Assembly: GCA_017307375.1 (NCBI GenBank)
Contig: JAFKFH010000009.1
Span: forward strand, 124,001-188,000
Direction of reading: 5' to 3'
DNA from: Alphaproteobacteria bacterium
Lineage (GTDB): Bacteria; Pseudomonadota; Alphaproteobacteria; Ferrovibrionales; Ferrovibrionaceae
DNA length: 64,000 nucleotides
Shown here: in pieces, positions 1 to 8,281 of the stretch
How positions within the stretch are numbered: the stretch's first letter is position 1
Layout of the letters: each line of letters opens with the position of its first letter
Translations under genes and position numbers: made by a program
Notes under the pieces: generated by a model
Database searches by the model: none
What the model was told of the DNA's origin: nothing
What the model saw: the letters and a program-made list of their open reading frames with translations, nothing else

Positions 1-475
1 TGATGTCGGCACCCAGCGCCAGATCGTTCTCGATGCCGACGCCGTAATAGCTGATCGCACAGTCGACACCGGCACGCGCCGCCGCCAGATAGGCGAGCTT
101 GCCGCCCAGGCAATAGCCCAGCACGCCGACCCCGCCGGCCTGGCCGGGCTGGGCGCGCAAGGCGCTGACGGTCGCCGCGATGTCGTCGACCGCGCGGCCG
201 ACATCGAGCCGCTGGTAGAGGTCGATGGCCTTGGCGAAATCGGCCTCGCCATAGCCGAGGACCACGCCCGGCTCCAACCGCCAGAACAGGTCCGGCACCA
301 GCACGACATAACCTTCCTCGGCAAAGCGGTCGGCCATCGCCTGCATGTACGGATTGATGCCAAAGATTTCCTGGGCCAGCACGAGGCCGGGGCCCGAGCC
401 CTTGGCGGGCCTGGCCATGTAGGCCTTGAACCTGCCGCCATCGGCCGCGGTGATGTCGATATAGCTGCCGGTCAT
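1..475 (-). CDS. Dienelactone hydrolase family protein (3' end beyond window)
   Basis: An alpha/beta-hydrolase of the dienelactone hydrolase (carboxymethylenebutenolidase) family, predicted to be cytosolic. Known members open lactone rings in chlorocatechol and related pathways. Visible features are an N-terminal ITAADG segment, the early VLAQEIFG strand, and the nucleophile elbow GYCLGG with Cys in place of the usual Ser, as is typical of the family. Translation starts at the ATG at 475; the C-terminal third, with the catalytic Asp and His, lies off the left edge. It is the last visible gene of the leftward ABC-transporter operon, 28 nt after the SDR gene. It probably acts on the imported compound, but the substrate is not evident. 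Confidence 0.88.
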   Translation of the reverse strand, partial: MTGSYIDITAADGGRFKAYMARPAKGSGPGLVLAQEIFGINPYMQAMADRFAEEGYVVLVPDLFWRLEPGVVLGYGEADFAKAIDLYQRLDVGRAVDDIAATVSALRAQPGQAGGVGVLGYCLGGKLAYLAAARAGVDCAISYYGVGIENDLALGADI

Positions 476-503
476 CGGTCGCTCTCCCTCAAGTGAAATG
501 CCG

Positions 504-1223
504 TCAGAGATAGTTGGCGAGTTCCGCCCGGATCGCCGCCCGGTCGCCGATCAGCCCGGCAGCCATGCCGCTGGCCATGTCGCCGGGATAGATTTCCTCG
601 GCGCCCTGCTCGACCCCGTCCAGCGCCGCGTTGGCGACGAAGGCCGGCGGCATCTTGGGCGGCGGATAATCCTTCATCATGTCGGTGTCGGTGACGCCGG
701 GCAGGACCGCCAGCACCGATACGTTCTTCGCCTTCAGCTCGGCGCGGATGCCGTCGGTCATGCGGTAGGCGGCGGCCTTGGAGGCACATAGCGATCCCAT
801 GGCCGGCAGGGTGATCCGCGCCAGCACGGACAGCACGTTGACGATGGCCCCGCCGCCATGGCCGGCGATGATCGGGGCGAAGGCACGGCACATTGCCAGC
901 GTGCCGAAATAGTTCGTCTCCATCTCGGCGCGGGCCGCGGCATCGTCGGTCTGGTCGAGGAAGCGCCGGACGCGGTTGATGCCGGCATTGTTGATCAGCA
1001 GGCGGACGTCGTTGGCGCCGATCGCGGCCTCGGCCACCGCGCTCGGGTCGGTGATGTCGAGGGCGATGACCTCGACCGGCCCGGCCGGCGCCTGGTAGCC
1101 GGCCGGATCACGCATCGCCGCGTAGATGCGGCGGGCGCCGCGCGCGGCGAGCGCTGCCACGAATTCCCTGCCGATGCCGCGGTTGGCACCGGTCACCAAA
1201 GCGACGCTGTCCTTGATCTGCAT
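504..1223 (-). CDS. SDR family protein with no Tyr at the active-site YxxxK position
   Basis: A short-chain dehydrogenase/reductase-fold protein of 239 aa. It has the NAD(P)-binding motif TGANRGIG near the N terminus and the NNAG motif. The active-site segment reads SLCASKAAAY: the Lys of YxxxK is present but the catalytic Tyr position is Leu. The start at 1223 is preferred because it lies 4 nt after the stop of the upstream ATPase gene; an in-frame ATG at 1268 would extend into that gene. Either the chemistry uses another residue (a Tyr follows four residues after the Lys) or the protein is a non-catalytic homologue. It is co-transcribed with the importer and the dienelactone hydrolase. Confidence 0.85.
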   Translation of the reverse strand: MQIKDSVALVTGANRGIGREFVAALAARGARRIYAAMRDPAGYQAPAGPVEVIALDITDPSAVAEAAIGANDVRLLINNAGINRVRRFLDQTDDAAARAEMETNYFGTLAMCRAFAPIIAGHGGGAIVNVLSVLARITLPAMGSLCASKAAAYRMTDGIRAELKAKNVSVLAVLPGVTDTDMMKDYPPPKMPPAFVANAALDGVEQGAEEIYPGDMASGMAAGLIGDRAAIRAELANYL

Positions 1224-1227
1224 GACG

Positions 1228-2052
1228 TCAGGCCTCTTCCATGGCTTCGGGATTGTCGAGCCAGCCATCGTCGATCTCCGGCAACGGGATCGCGCGGATC
1301 AGCCGGCGGGTATAGGGGTGCCGGGGATTCTCGAAGATCTCGCCGCAGGGCCCGTCCTCGACGATGCGGCCCTGCAGCATCACCGCGACCCGGTCGCACA
1401 GGACGCGCACGACCGACAGGTCATGGGCGATGAACGCCAGCGCCAATCCCATCTCGCGGGCGAGATCGCGCAGCAGGGTCAGGATCTGCGCCTGGGTCGA
1501 GACGTCGAGACCCGAGACGATCTCGTCGGCCAGGATGAATGCCGGCTCGGTCACGATCGCCCGCGCAATGCCGACGCGCTGGCGCTGGCCGCCCGAAAGC
1601 TGATGCGGATAACGCTCCTCGAACGCCCGACCGAGGCCGGCACGGGACAGGGCGGTCGTGACCCTGGTCCCGTCGTCGGGGATGCCGGCCGCGAGCAGCG
1701 GCGCGGCCACGATGTCGCGCACGCGCCGGCGCGGGTTGAGGCTGGACAGCGGGTTCTGGAAGATCATCTGCATCCGCGGCCGCAATGGCCGCAGCACCCC
1801 TTCGCCGCAGGACGTGATGTCCTGCCCGGCAAAGGTGAGCGTGCCGGCGGTGGGCTGGAGGAGGCGGATCAGCACGCGGCCGAGTGTCGTCTTGCCCGAG
1901 CCGGATTCGCCGACGATGCCGACCGCCTCGCCGGCGGCGACCTGGAAATCGACACCCCTGAGGATCTCGATCGGCGGTGCCGGCCGGAACAGCGTGCCCG
2001 GCCGGCCGCGATCCGGCAGCGACAGGCGGATGCCGCGGGCGTCGATCAGCAT
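1228..2052 (-). CDS. Oligopeptide/dipeptide-type ABC transporter ATPase (OppF/DppF-like)
   Basis: The second ATPase subunit of a peptide-family (nickel/peptide/opine) importer, 274 aa, on the cytoplasmic face of the membrane. It shows Walker A GESGSGKTT, signature LSGGQRQRVGIARA, Walker B with ADEIVSGLD, and the H-loop IAHDLSVV. The late segment GEIFENPRHPYTRRLI is the peptide-ABC C-terminal extension. The start at 2052 overlaps the end of the preceding ATPase gene by 7 nt, consistent with translational coupling. The ligand cannot be told from this subunit. Confidence 0.93.
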   Translation of the reverse strand: MLIDARGIRLSLPDRGRPGTLFRPAPPIEILRGVDFQVAAGEAVGIVGESGSGKTTLGRVLIRLLQPTAGTLTFAGQDITSCGEGVLRPLRPRMQMIFQNPLSSLNPRRRVRDIVAAPLLAAGIPDDGTRVTTALSRAGLGRAFEERYPHQLSGGQRQRVGIARAIVTEPAFILADEIVSGLDVSTQAQILTLLRDLAREMGLALAFIAHDLSVVRVLCDRVAVMLQGRIVEDGPCGEIFENPRHPYTRRLIRAIPLPEIDDGWLDNPEAMEEA

Positions 2053-2912
2053 GGCCGCCCCGCGTCGAACGCCTGCGCCGCCGCGGCGATGTCGGCCAGC
2101 ACCGCCGCCGGCACGGGCGCCAGCGCCTCGACCGGTCGGTCATAACGGGGCGTCGCGGCAAACAGGGCCCGGGTGAACGCGTGACCCGGCGCCGCCATGA
2201 TGTCGGCGACCGCGCCCTGTTCCAGCACCATGCCCTCGTGCATCACCGACATCCGTCCGCAGACCTTGGCGACGACACCGAGGTCGTGGGTGACGAACAG
2301 GATGGCGGTCCCGTGGCGGCGCTGCAAGCCGCGGATCATCACCAGGATCTGCTGCTGGACGGTGACGTCGAGCGCCGTGGTCGGTTCGTCGGCAATGATC
2401 AGGCGGGGTTCGCAGGCAAAGGAGATCGCGATCAGCACCCGCTGGCGCATGCCCCCGGACAGCTCGTGCGGGTAGCGCCGCAAGACGGCCTCGGGATCGC
2501 GGATGCGCACTTCATTGAGCAGCACCAAGGCGCGGTCGCGCGCGGCCCTGGCGGAGAGGCCGAGGTGAAGCCGCATGACGTCGGTCATCTGCGCCTCGAT
2601 CCGGCGCGATGGATTGAGGGCCGACAGCGGATCCTGCGGAATCAGCGCGATGTCGCGGCCGAGCAGCCGGCGATAGCCGCGTTCGTCCAGCCCGACGAGA
2701 TCGCGGCCCTGGAAGCGGATCGCGCCCGCGGTCAGCCGGACCGCCGCAGGCAGGATGCCCAGCACGGCACGGGCGACCATCGACTTGCCCGCGCCGCTCA
2801 TGCCGACCAGCCCGTGCACCTCGCCCTCGCCGATGACGAGCGAGACGTCGCGCAGCACCGGCCGGCCACCGTGCAGGGCAGCGCTGAGGCCTGCGATATC
2901 GAGCACTGTCAC
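2046..2912 (-). CDS. Oligopeptide/dipeptide-type ABC transporter ATPase (OppD/DppD-like)
   Basis: The first ATPase subunit of the same importer, 288 aa. It carries Walker A GMSGAGKS, signature [16 protein letters not shown], Walker B with ADEPTTALD, and the H-loop VTHDLGVV. It pairs with the following ATPase, as is usual for the Dpp/Opp group. It overlaps the upstream permease gene by 4 nt and the downstream ATPase gene by 7 nt, so the genes form a tightly coupled operon. Confidence 0.93.
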   Translation of the reverse strand: MTVLDIAGLSAALHGGRPVLRDVSLVIGEGEVHGLVGMSGAGKSMVARAVLGILPAAVRLTAGAIRFQGRDLVGLDERGYRRLLGRDIALIPQDPLSALNPSRRIEAQMTDVMRLHLGLSARAARDRALVLLNEVRIRDPEAVLRRYPHELSGGMRQRVLIAISFACEPRLIIADEPTTALDVTVQQQILVMIRGLQRRHGTAILFVTHDLGVVAKVCGRMSVMHEGMVLEQGAVADIMAAPGHAFTRALFAATPRYDRPVEALAPVPAAVLADIAAAAQAFDAGRPC

Positions 2913-3739
2913 CGCAGCACCGGGTCGAGCTCGGCCTTCAATCCGTCGCCGAGCAGGTTGAGGCCGAGCACCAGCGCCAGCAGCGCCGCCATCGGCAGGG
3001 CGATGATCCAGGGTGCCTGATAGATCACCTGCCGCCCCTCGGCGATCATGCCGCCCCAGGTCGGCACGTCGGACGACAGCGACAGGCCGACGAACGACAG
3101 GATCGCCTCGACGATCACGGCAATGCCCATCTCCAGGGTCAGCAGCACGACGAACAGCGGCAGCACGTTGGGCAGGATTTCGCGCAGCAGGATCGCCCCG
3201 GGCTTCAATCCGCCGACGACGGCGGCATCGACATAGTCCATGTGCCGCTGCTTGAGGGTTTCGGCCCGCATCACCCGGGCGAACCGCGTCCAGTCGATGA
3301 CGACGATGGCAACGATGACCGAATGCAGGCCGGTGCCGAGCAGTGCGACGAGGATCACGGAGAGCAGCACCGGGGGAAACGACGACCAGATGTCGACGGC
3401 GCGCGAGATCAGCATGTCGGGCCAGCCGCCGAGATAGCCGGCCGCGAGACCCAGGGCCGTGCCGAGCAGGGCGGTGAGAATGCCGGCGACGAGCGCCACG
3501 GCGAGCGCCACCCGCGCACCATGGATCAGCCGCGAGAGAATGTCGCGGCCGAGGCTGTCGGTGCCCAGCAGATGCTGCGCCGAGGGGGCCTCGAGCTGCA
3601 GCATCAGATCCTGCTCCAGCGGATCGGCCGGGCTGAACCAGCCGGCGCCGAGCGCCGCGACGACGAAGACCAGCACGACGAAGCCGCCGAGCGCGACACG
3701 CCAGTTGGCGAGCAGCCGGAACATGCCCGCCCTAACCAT
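2909..3739 (-). CDS. Peptide-type ABC transporter permease (DppC-like)
   Basis: A membrane subunit of the importer of about 276 aa. It begins with the short N-terminal TM segment typical of DppC (ALGGFVVLVFVVAALGA), followed by the DPLEQDL and LLGTDSLGRDILSR motifs that mark this family, and then further TM helices. Three in-frame ATGs are possible at 3766, 3739 and 3724. The one at 3739 gives an 8-nt overlap with the upstream permease stop and is preferred. Confidence 0.92.
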   Translation of the reverse strand: MVRAGMFRLLANWRVALGGFVVLVFVVAALGAGWFSPADPLEQDLMLQLEAPSAQHLLGTDSLGRDILSRLIHGARVALAVALVAGILTALLGTALGLAAGYLGGWPDMLISRAVDIWSSFPPVLLSVILVALLGTGLHSVIVAIVVIDWTRFARVMRAETLKQRHMDYVDAAVVGGLKPGAILLREILPNVLPLFVVLLTLEMGIAVIVEAILSFVGLSLSSDVPTWGGMIAEGRQVIYQAPWIIALPMAALLALVLGLNLLGDGLKAELDPVLR

Positions 3740-4739
3740 GGCGCAGCCTGGGATTGAGGGCGGCATAGACGAGGTCGAGCCCCAGGTTGATGACGATGAA
3801 CATCAGCGCGAAGACCAGGATGAGTCCCTGGATCAGCGGCAGGTCGCGGTTGATCACCGCGTCGATGGCCAGGTTGCCGATGCCGGGGAACGAGAAGATC
3901 TTCTCGATCAGCACGGTGCCGCCGACCAGGAAGGTGAACTGCACGCCGGTGAGACTGACGGCGGGGATGGCGGCATTGCGCAACGCCTCGCCGAGGATGA
4001 TGCGCCAGCGGGAAAAGCCCTTGACCCGGGCGAGCATCACGTAGTCCTGCAGCATCTCCTCCGCCAGCGACGATTTCAGCACCCGGCCGATCATCGCGGC
4101 CAATGGCAGCGCGAGCGCCAGCGCCGGCAGCAGCAGATGGGCAACGAGATCGCCGGCGACGGCGACGCGGCCGCGCAACAACGCCTCGACGAGATAGAAG
4201 CGCGTGACAAAACCGGGATCGACCGAGGGATCGAGCCGGCCCGAAATCGGCAGCAACGGGGCCAGCACGCCGAAGACCAGCATCAACAGCAGCGCCCAGA
4301 TGAAGTCGGGCACCGACAGCGCGAAGCCGGTGGCCGCGTCGGTCGCGGCCTCGCCGAGACGACCGCGATGACGCACGCCGAACACGGCAAGCGCCGTGCC
4401 GAGGGCGATCGCGATGACCGTGGCGAACACCGCCAGTTCCAGCGTCGACGGCAGCCGCGCCAGCACCAGCGACATGACCGACTGGCGCAGCGAGATCGAC
4501 GTGCCGAAATCGCCGGCGAGCGCCCGGCCCGCCCAGATCGCGAACTGTTCCGGGATCGAGCGGTCGAGGCCATAGAGGCCGCGCAGCCGGGCGATGTCGT
4601 CGGGCGACGCGCCGGGGGCGATCATCATGGCGATCGGATCCCCCGGCACCACGCGGACCAGGACGAAGACGAGCACGGCCACGCCGACGAGCGTGGGCAG
4701 CGCCTGCAGCAGACGCGACAGAACCTGACGAACGATCAT
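3732..4739 (-). CDS. Peptide-type ABC transporter permease (DppB-like)
   Basis: The partner membrane subunit, 335 aa, close to the usual DppB length. It has the family N terminus (a TM helix followed by VVPGDP), a large periplasmic segment, and a C-terminal permease core with the EAA-type loop EALRNAAIPAVSL that contacts the ATPases. It starts 12 nt after the stop of the binding-protein gene. Confidence 0.93.
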   Translation of the reverse strand: MIVRQVLSRLLQALPTLVGVAVLVFVLVRVVPGDPIAMMIAPGASPDDIARLRGLYGLDRSIPEQFAIWAGRALAGDFGTSISLRQSVMSLVLARLPSTLELAVFATVIAIALGTALAVFGVRHRGRLGEAATDAATGFALSVPDFIWALLLMLVFGVLAPLLPISGRLDPSVDPGFVTRFYLVEALLRGRVAVAGDLVAHLLLPALALALPLAAMIGRVLKSSLAEEMLQDYVMLARVKGFSRWRIILGEALRNAAIPAVSLTGVQFTFLVGGTVLIEKIFSFPGIGNLAIDAVINRDLPLIQGLILVFALMFIVINLGLDLVYAALNPRLRHG

Positions 4740-4751
4740 GACGGCCGGCGA

Positions 4752-6281
4752 TCAGGCCGTCTTGATCGCCTGCGGTTGCAGCGAGCCCGAGACATAGGGC
4801 GTCACCGTCAGCGTATCCCTGAACACGATCGGCTGGACATATTGCAGCAGCGGGATGACCAGCCCGTTCTCGGCGATGTAGCGGTCGACCGCCTTGTAGC
4901 CGGCGATCCGCTTGGCCTCGTCCTTCTCGTCCCAGAGCGGGGCGATCCGTTCGACCGTGTCCTGCCCTTTCCAGGCGCAGTGCGGCGACGGGCCGAACAT
5001 CGCATGGCCGGTCGAGGTCGAGGGATCGCCGATCGCGTTGCCCCAGTTGTAGAAGGCCGCCGGTGCCAGCTTGTGGGCGGCGCGCAGTTCGTAGTGCTTG
5101 GCGATCTCGTAGACCTCGATGTCGGCCTCGATGCCGATGCGCCGCCACATGCCGACGATGGCCTGGACCATCTCGTAGTCCTTCGGCTTGAAACCGCGCG
5201 TGGTCTGGATCTTGAACTTGACCGGCTTGTCCTTCGAGAAGCCGGCTTCCTTCAGCATCGCTTCGGCCTTGGCGGGGTCGTAGGGCACCTTGATCGAGGC
5301 GTCGTAGGCTTCGTATTCAGGGGTCTGCAACGTGTCGAGCGGCACGCCATAACCACGCAGCAGGCGATCGACCAGCGCCTTCTTGTCGATCGAGGTGGCG
5401 GCGGCCAGGCGCACGCGCTTGTCCAGCATCGGGTCGACGTCGGTGATGAAGATCATGCCGATGTCGGAGACCGGCGTCGCCACGCCCTTCAGCCCCTTCT
5501 TGGCCTTCAGGCGGTCGTATTCCTCATAGGGGATTTCGAGGGTGACGTCGGCCGCGCCGCTTTCGATCTCGGCCACCCGGGCCGAAGCATCGGTGACGAA
5601 CTTGAAGATGACGGTATCGATCGCCGGCTTGCCACCCCAGTAGTTCGGGTTGGCCTTGAGCCGCAGGAACGCATTGCGCTCGAACTGATCGACCATGTAG
5701 GGGCCGGTGCCGATCGGCTTCTGCTCGAAGCCCTCCGCCCCGACCTTCGTGTAATACGCCTTCGGCAACACGTAGCCGGTCAGGAAGGCCATCCACTTGA
5801 ACAGCGCCGGCTCGAACTCCTTGACGTCGGCGGTGACCCGCTGGCCGTCGATGGCGAAGTTGCCGATCTTGGCCCAGACGAACTGGATCGGATTGCCGGT
5901 CTCGACCTTGCCCGCGCGTTCGAGCGACCAGACGACATCTTCCGGCGTGAACGGCGAGCCGTCATGCCAGGTCACGCCCTTGCGGACATCGAGGAAGATC
6001 TTGGTCTTGTCGTCGTTCCAACCCCATTTCTCGATCAGGCCGCCGGTGAACGACAGATCCGGCTTCTGGCCGATGTACTGGTCGAACACGCTCTGATACA
6101 GCGCCTGGATCGTCGGGTTGACCGCCGACGGACCGACCGTCGGGTCCCAGGACGGCAGATTGACGTTGAAGGCGATGGTGAGCGGCCGGCCCTGTGCCGC
6201 CGCCGAACCCAAACCGCCGAACGAACCCGCCGCCGTCAAGGCAAGCCCGCCGACTACCAGACCTCTGCGTGTCAGTTGCAT
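4752..6281 (-). CDS. Peptide-type ABC transporter periplasmic binding protein (SBP_bac_5)
   Basis: Captures the substrate in the periplasm for the importer encoded downstream; 509 aa. The N terminus carries a twin-arginine-like signal (LTRRGLVVGG, a hydrophobic stretch, then SAAAQG). The family-5 hallmark is VRKGVTWHDGSPFTPEDVVWS, given here only as a short motif. It is the first gene of the leftward operon, next to the divergent MarR-type regulator. The dienelactone hydrolase and SDR genes in the operon suggest an organic acid or ester ligand rather than a peptide, but that is inference. Confidence 0.92.
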   Translation of the reverse strand: MQLTRRGLVVGGLALTAAGSFGGLGSAAAQGRPLTIAFNVNLPSWDPTVGPSAVNPTIQALYQSVFDQYIGQKPDLSFTGGLIEKWGWNDDKTKIFLDVRKGVTWHDGSPFTPEDVVWSLERAGKVETGNPIQFVWAKIGNFAIDGQRVTADVKEFEPALFKWMAFLTGYVLPKAYYTKVGAEGFEQKPIGTGPYMVDQFERNAFLRLKANPNYWGGKPAIDTVIFKFVTDASARVAEIESGAADVTLEIPYEEYDRLKAKKGLKGVATPVSDIGMIFITDVDPMLDKRVRLAAATSIDKKALVDRLLRGYGVPLDTLQTPEYEAYDASIKVPYDPAKAEAMLKEAGFSKDKPVKFKIQTTRGFKPKDYEMVQAIVGMWRRIGIEADIEVYEIAKHYELRAAHKLAPAAFYNWGNAIGDPSTSTGHAMFGPSPHCAWKGQDTVERIAPLWDEKDEAKRIAGYKAVDRYIAENGLVIPLLQYVQPIVFRDTLTVTPYVSGSLQPQAIKTA

Positions 6282-6314
6282 GTCGCGCCCCTGTTATGTC
6301 GTTTTCTGAGGGAA

Positions 6315-6366
6315 AGCGTAGCGCCAAGTTTTCAAGAATTTCAAATAGAATTTTTATTTGAAATTC
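6315..6366. promoter_or_regulatory. Divergent promoter with 12-bp inverted repeat (probable MarR-type operator)
   Basis: A perfect inverted repeat, GAATTTCAAATA (6336-6347) and TATTTGAAATTC (6355-6366), flanks a 7-bp spacer. It lies between the binding-protein gene and the divergent MarR-type gene. Its left arm contains TTGAAA read on the minus strand, which with TACGCT (6320-6315) at 18 bp makes a plausible sigma70 promoter for the transporter operon. A bound dimer would block that promoter. The repeat is seen directly; its role is inferred. Confidence 0.7.
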
Positions 6367-6400
6367 GCTATTACGGTACCGGGGAGCTGAACGGAGACCT

Positions 6401-6916
6401 ATGACCAAGCAGGTAGCCCATCTTTCGCAGAGCGACGACGAAGCCGCGCTGACGACCCTGGAACTGACGCTCGAGCGGATGCTGCACGGCTATCACCGCT
6501 GGAAGGCGGCCTGCCTGGACACGGTCGGCGACTACCAGCTGGGCGGCGACGACATCACCATCCTGAACACGGTGCGGATGGACGATCGCCCCTGCAAACT
6601 GGTCGACATTGCCGGTTTCCTGAACCGCACCGACATCTCCAACCTGCAATATGCCGCCCGCAAGCTGGTGGCGGCCGGGCTGATCGAGAAGGTAAACGGC
6701 TCGTCGCGCAAGGATACGATGTATCAGGTGACACCGCTGGGTCGCGAGGTCACCGACCGCTATGCCGAGACGCGGCGAAGGCTGATGGTCAGCCGCACCG
6801 CGCAGGGGCTGTCGGCGGACGCGATCACCGCCGCCGGCGACCTGGCGCAGGTCCTTACCGGATATTACGAAGCTGCGGCGGGGGTTGCCCGTACTGAAAA
6901 GTTCGGCGGCAAGTAG
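6401..6916 (+). CDS. MarR-type winged-helix transcriptional regulator
   Basis: A 171-aa winged-helix protein. A helical N-terminal dimerisation segment is followed by the DNA-binding core (KLVDIAGFLNRTDISNLQYAARKLVAAGLIEKV), a wing (SSRKDTMYQVTPLGREV), and a C-terminal helix. The pattern resembles the MarR subgroup described as winged helix DNA-binding proteins, often found beside catabolic transporters. It is divergent from the ABC operon, and the inverted repeat at 6336-6366 is its likely target. The inducer is unknown and may be the imported compound. Confidence 0.85.
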   Translation: MTKQVAHLSQSDDEAALTTLELTLERMLHGYHRWKAACLDTVGDYQLGGDDITILNTVRMDDRPCKLVDIAGFLNRTDISNLQYAARKLVAAGLIEKVNGSSRKDTMYQVTPLGREVTDRYAETRRRLMVSRTAQGLSADAITAAGDLAQVLTGYYEAAAGVARTEKFGGK

Positions 6917-6946
6917 CACCGCGCGGCACAGGCGCCTCCGGGCGGG

Positions 6947-8281
6947 TCAGCTGCCGTAGCGCCGATTGAGCTCGCGATAGAGGGCGTAGGCGTCCTCGGC
7001 ACCGGACATCAGTTCGATCAGGCGGGTTGCGTGCCCGATTTCGGCCACCATCGCCTCACGCCGCTCGTCGGCACTGCCTTCGGCGGTCCTGGCCCGCCGG
7101 CCGACACCTTCCAGCAGGGCGCTGCGGATCTTGCCCGTCGCATCGTCGAGCGCGTCGGTCAGGCCGAGATCGTCGGAAATCTGGCGACAGGTGCGCAATG
7201 CCTTCGCGCGCTGCTCGGCCTCGGCCGGCTGGCCATCGGCGGTGACCACGGCAATGGCGTCGTTCAGCACGACGTCGTCGACCATGTCGCGCAGCCGGCC
7301 GCGCGCGGCGGCGACGACACCCTTCATGCTCTGCGCTGCCGCCGGCCCGACAGCGGTATCGAAGCGCCGCGCCTCGTCGAGGAAGCGGCGTCCGAGCCGC
7401 GTGACCGCCCGGTCGGTGAGGGGCGCGCCGCTGGAGATATCCTCGGCCATGCGCTCGAGCGAGCCGGCAAGCAATCGATGCGTGAATGCCATCAGCGTCG
7501 GCGCACTCGCCAGGCCGCTGGCCAGCGCCTCGCGCCCCTGCACCAGCCTGAGCACCTCGTAGGATTGCTCGAGCCGCGGCAGCACCAGCATCACGATATG
7601 CGCCAGCGCGGGCGTCCCGCGCTCGGCGGCCGCATCGAGGCGGGCGCCGACGCCCGCGACCTGGGCATCGGCGAGCTTGCCGACCGGCACCGGCGACAGC
7701 AGATCGTCGACGACCACGGCATCTTCCCAGGCGACCATCAGCCCGACGATGTCCTCGAATTCCTCGTAGAGCGCATCGGACCCCAGCTGCTCGACGACCG
7801 CCGCCCGCTCGGCCCGGTCCGACCGGCAACGGTCGCGAATCCGGACCAGCGCCTTGCTGGCGGCCGGCCAGATCACCGCGCCGGCGGCGATCGTGCGGGC
7901 GCGCTCATGCGCGCCGGACGCGTCGGCGCAAGCCTGCCGCCACTCCGCCTCGACACCCCCCTGCAAATGCGCCTGCAACAGGCTCCAGACCGGCCGAATG
8001 GTCGCACGGCTGATGCGGCCGATAATCCGCTGCTGGATCCGGTTGCCCGCCAGCAGCTGTTCGAAAGGCCAGCAGAACACGCGCAGCGGCGTGGTCACCC
8101 GGTCGGGACGCTCGATCTGCAATCGCGGGCGGATGAGATCAAGGGCTGCGTCGGCGACCTTGGCGCCGGCTGCCTGTTCACGGCTTGTCTCGAGCAGCCG
8201 TGCAAGCCTCTCGACCTTCTCCCGCTGCAGCGTGAACAGCTTCTCGGAGATTTCGCTCAGCTCGGCAGCGATGTCCGTCAT
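6947..8281 (-). CDS. Unrecognised helical protein of 444 aa
   Basis: I do not recognise this family. The protein is almost wholly alpha-helical by composition, rich in Ala, Arg, Leu and Glu. It starts with a coiled-coil-like stretch (LSEISEKLFTLQREKVERLARLLE) and then has a distinctive segment RVFCWPFEQLL followed by IGRISRATIRPVWSLL. No signal peptide, membrane segment or catalytic motif is visible. It overlaps the upstream 376-aa gene by 4 nt (ATGA), so the two are translationally coupled and probably work together. A protein with a degenerate receiver is encoded divergently upstream of the pair. Confidence 0.8.
   Translation of the reverse strand: MTDIAAELSEISEKLFTLQREKVERLARLLETSREQAAGAKVADAALDLIRPRLQIERPDRVTTPLRVFCWPFEQLLAGNRIQQRIIGRISRATIRPVWSLLQAHLQGGVEAEWRQACADASGAHERARTIAAGAVIWPAASKALVRIRDRCRSDRAERAAVVEQLGSDALYEEFEDIVGLMVAWEDAVVVDDLLSPVPVGKLADAQVAGVGARLDAAAERGTPALAHIVMLVLPRLEQSYEVLRLVQGREALASGLASAPTLMAFTHRLLAGSLERMAEDISSGAPLTDRAVTRLGRRFLDEARRFDTAVGPAAAQSMKGVVAAARGRLRDMVDDVVLNDAIAVVTADGQPAEAEQRAKALRTCRQISDDLGLTDALDDATGKIRSALLEGVGRRARTAEGSADERREAMVAEIGHATRLIELMSGAEDAYALYRELNRRYGS

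Noticed and set aside
3459-6404. A 981-codon rightward ORF across the ABC transporter genes
   Set aside because: It is antisense to four recognisable transporter genes and its product is low-complexity and Arg/Gln/His-rich, as expected for a shadow in GC-rich DNA.
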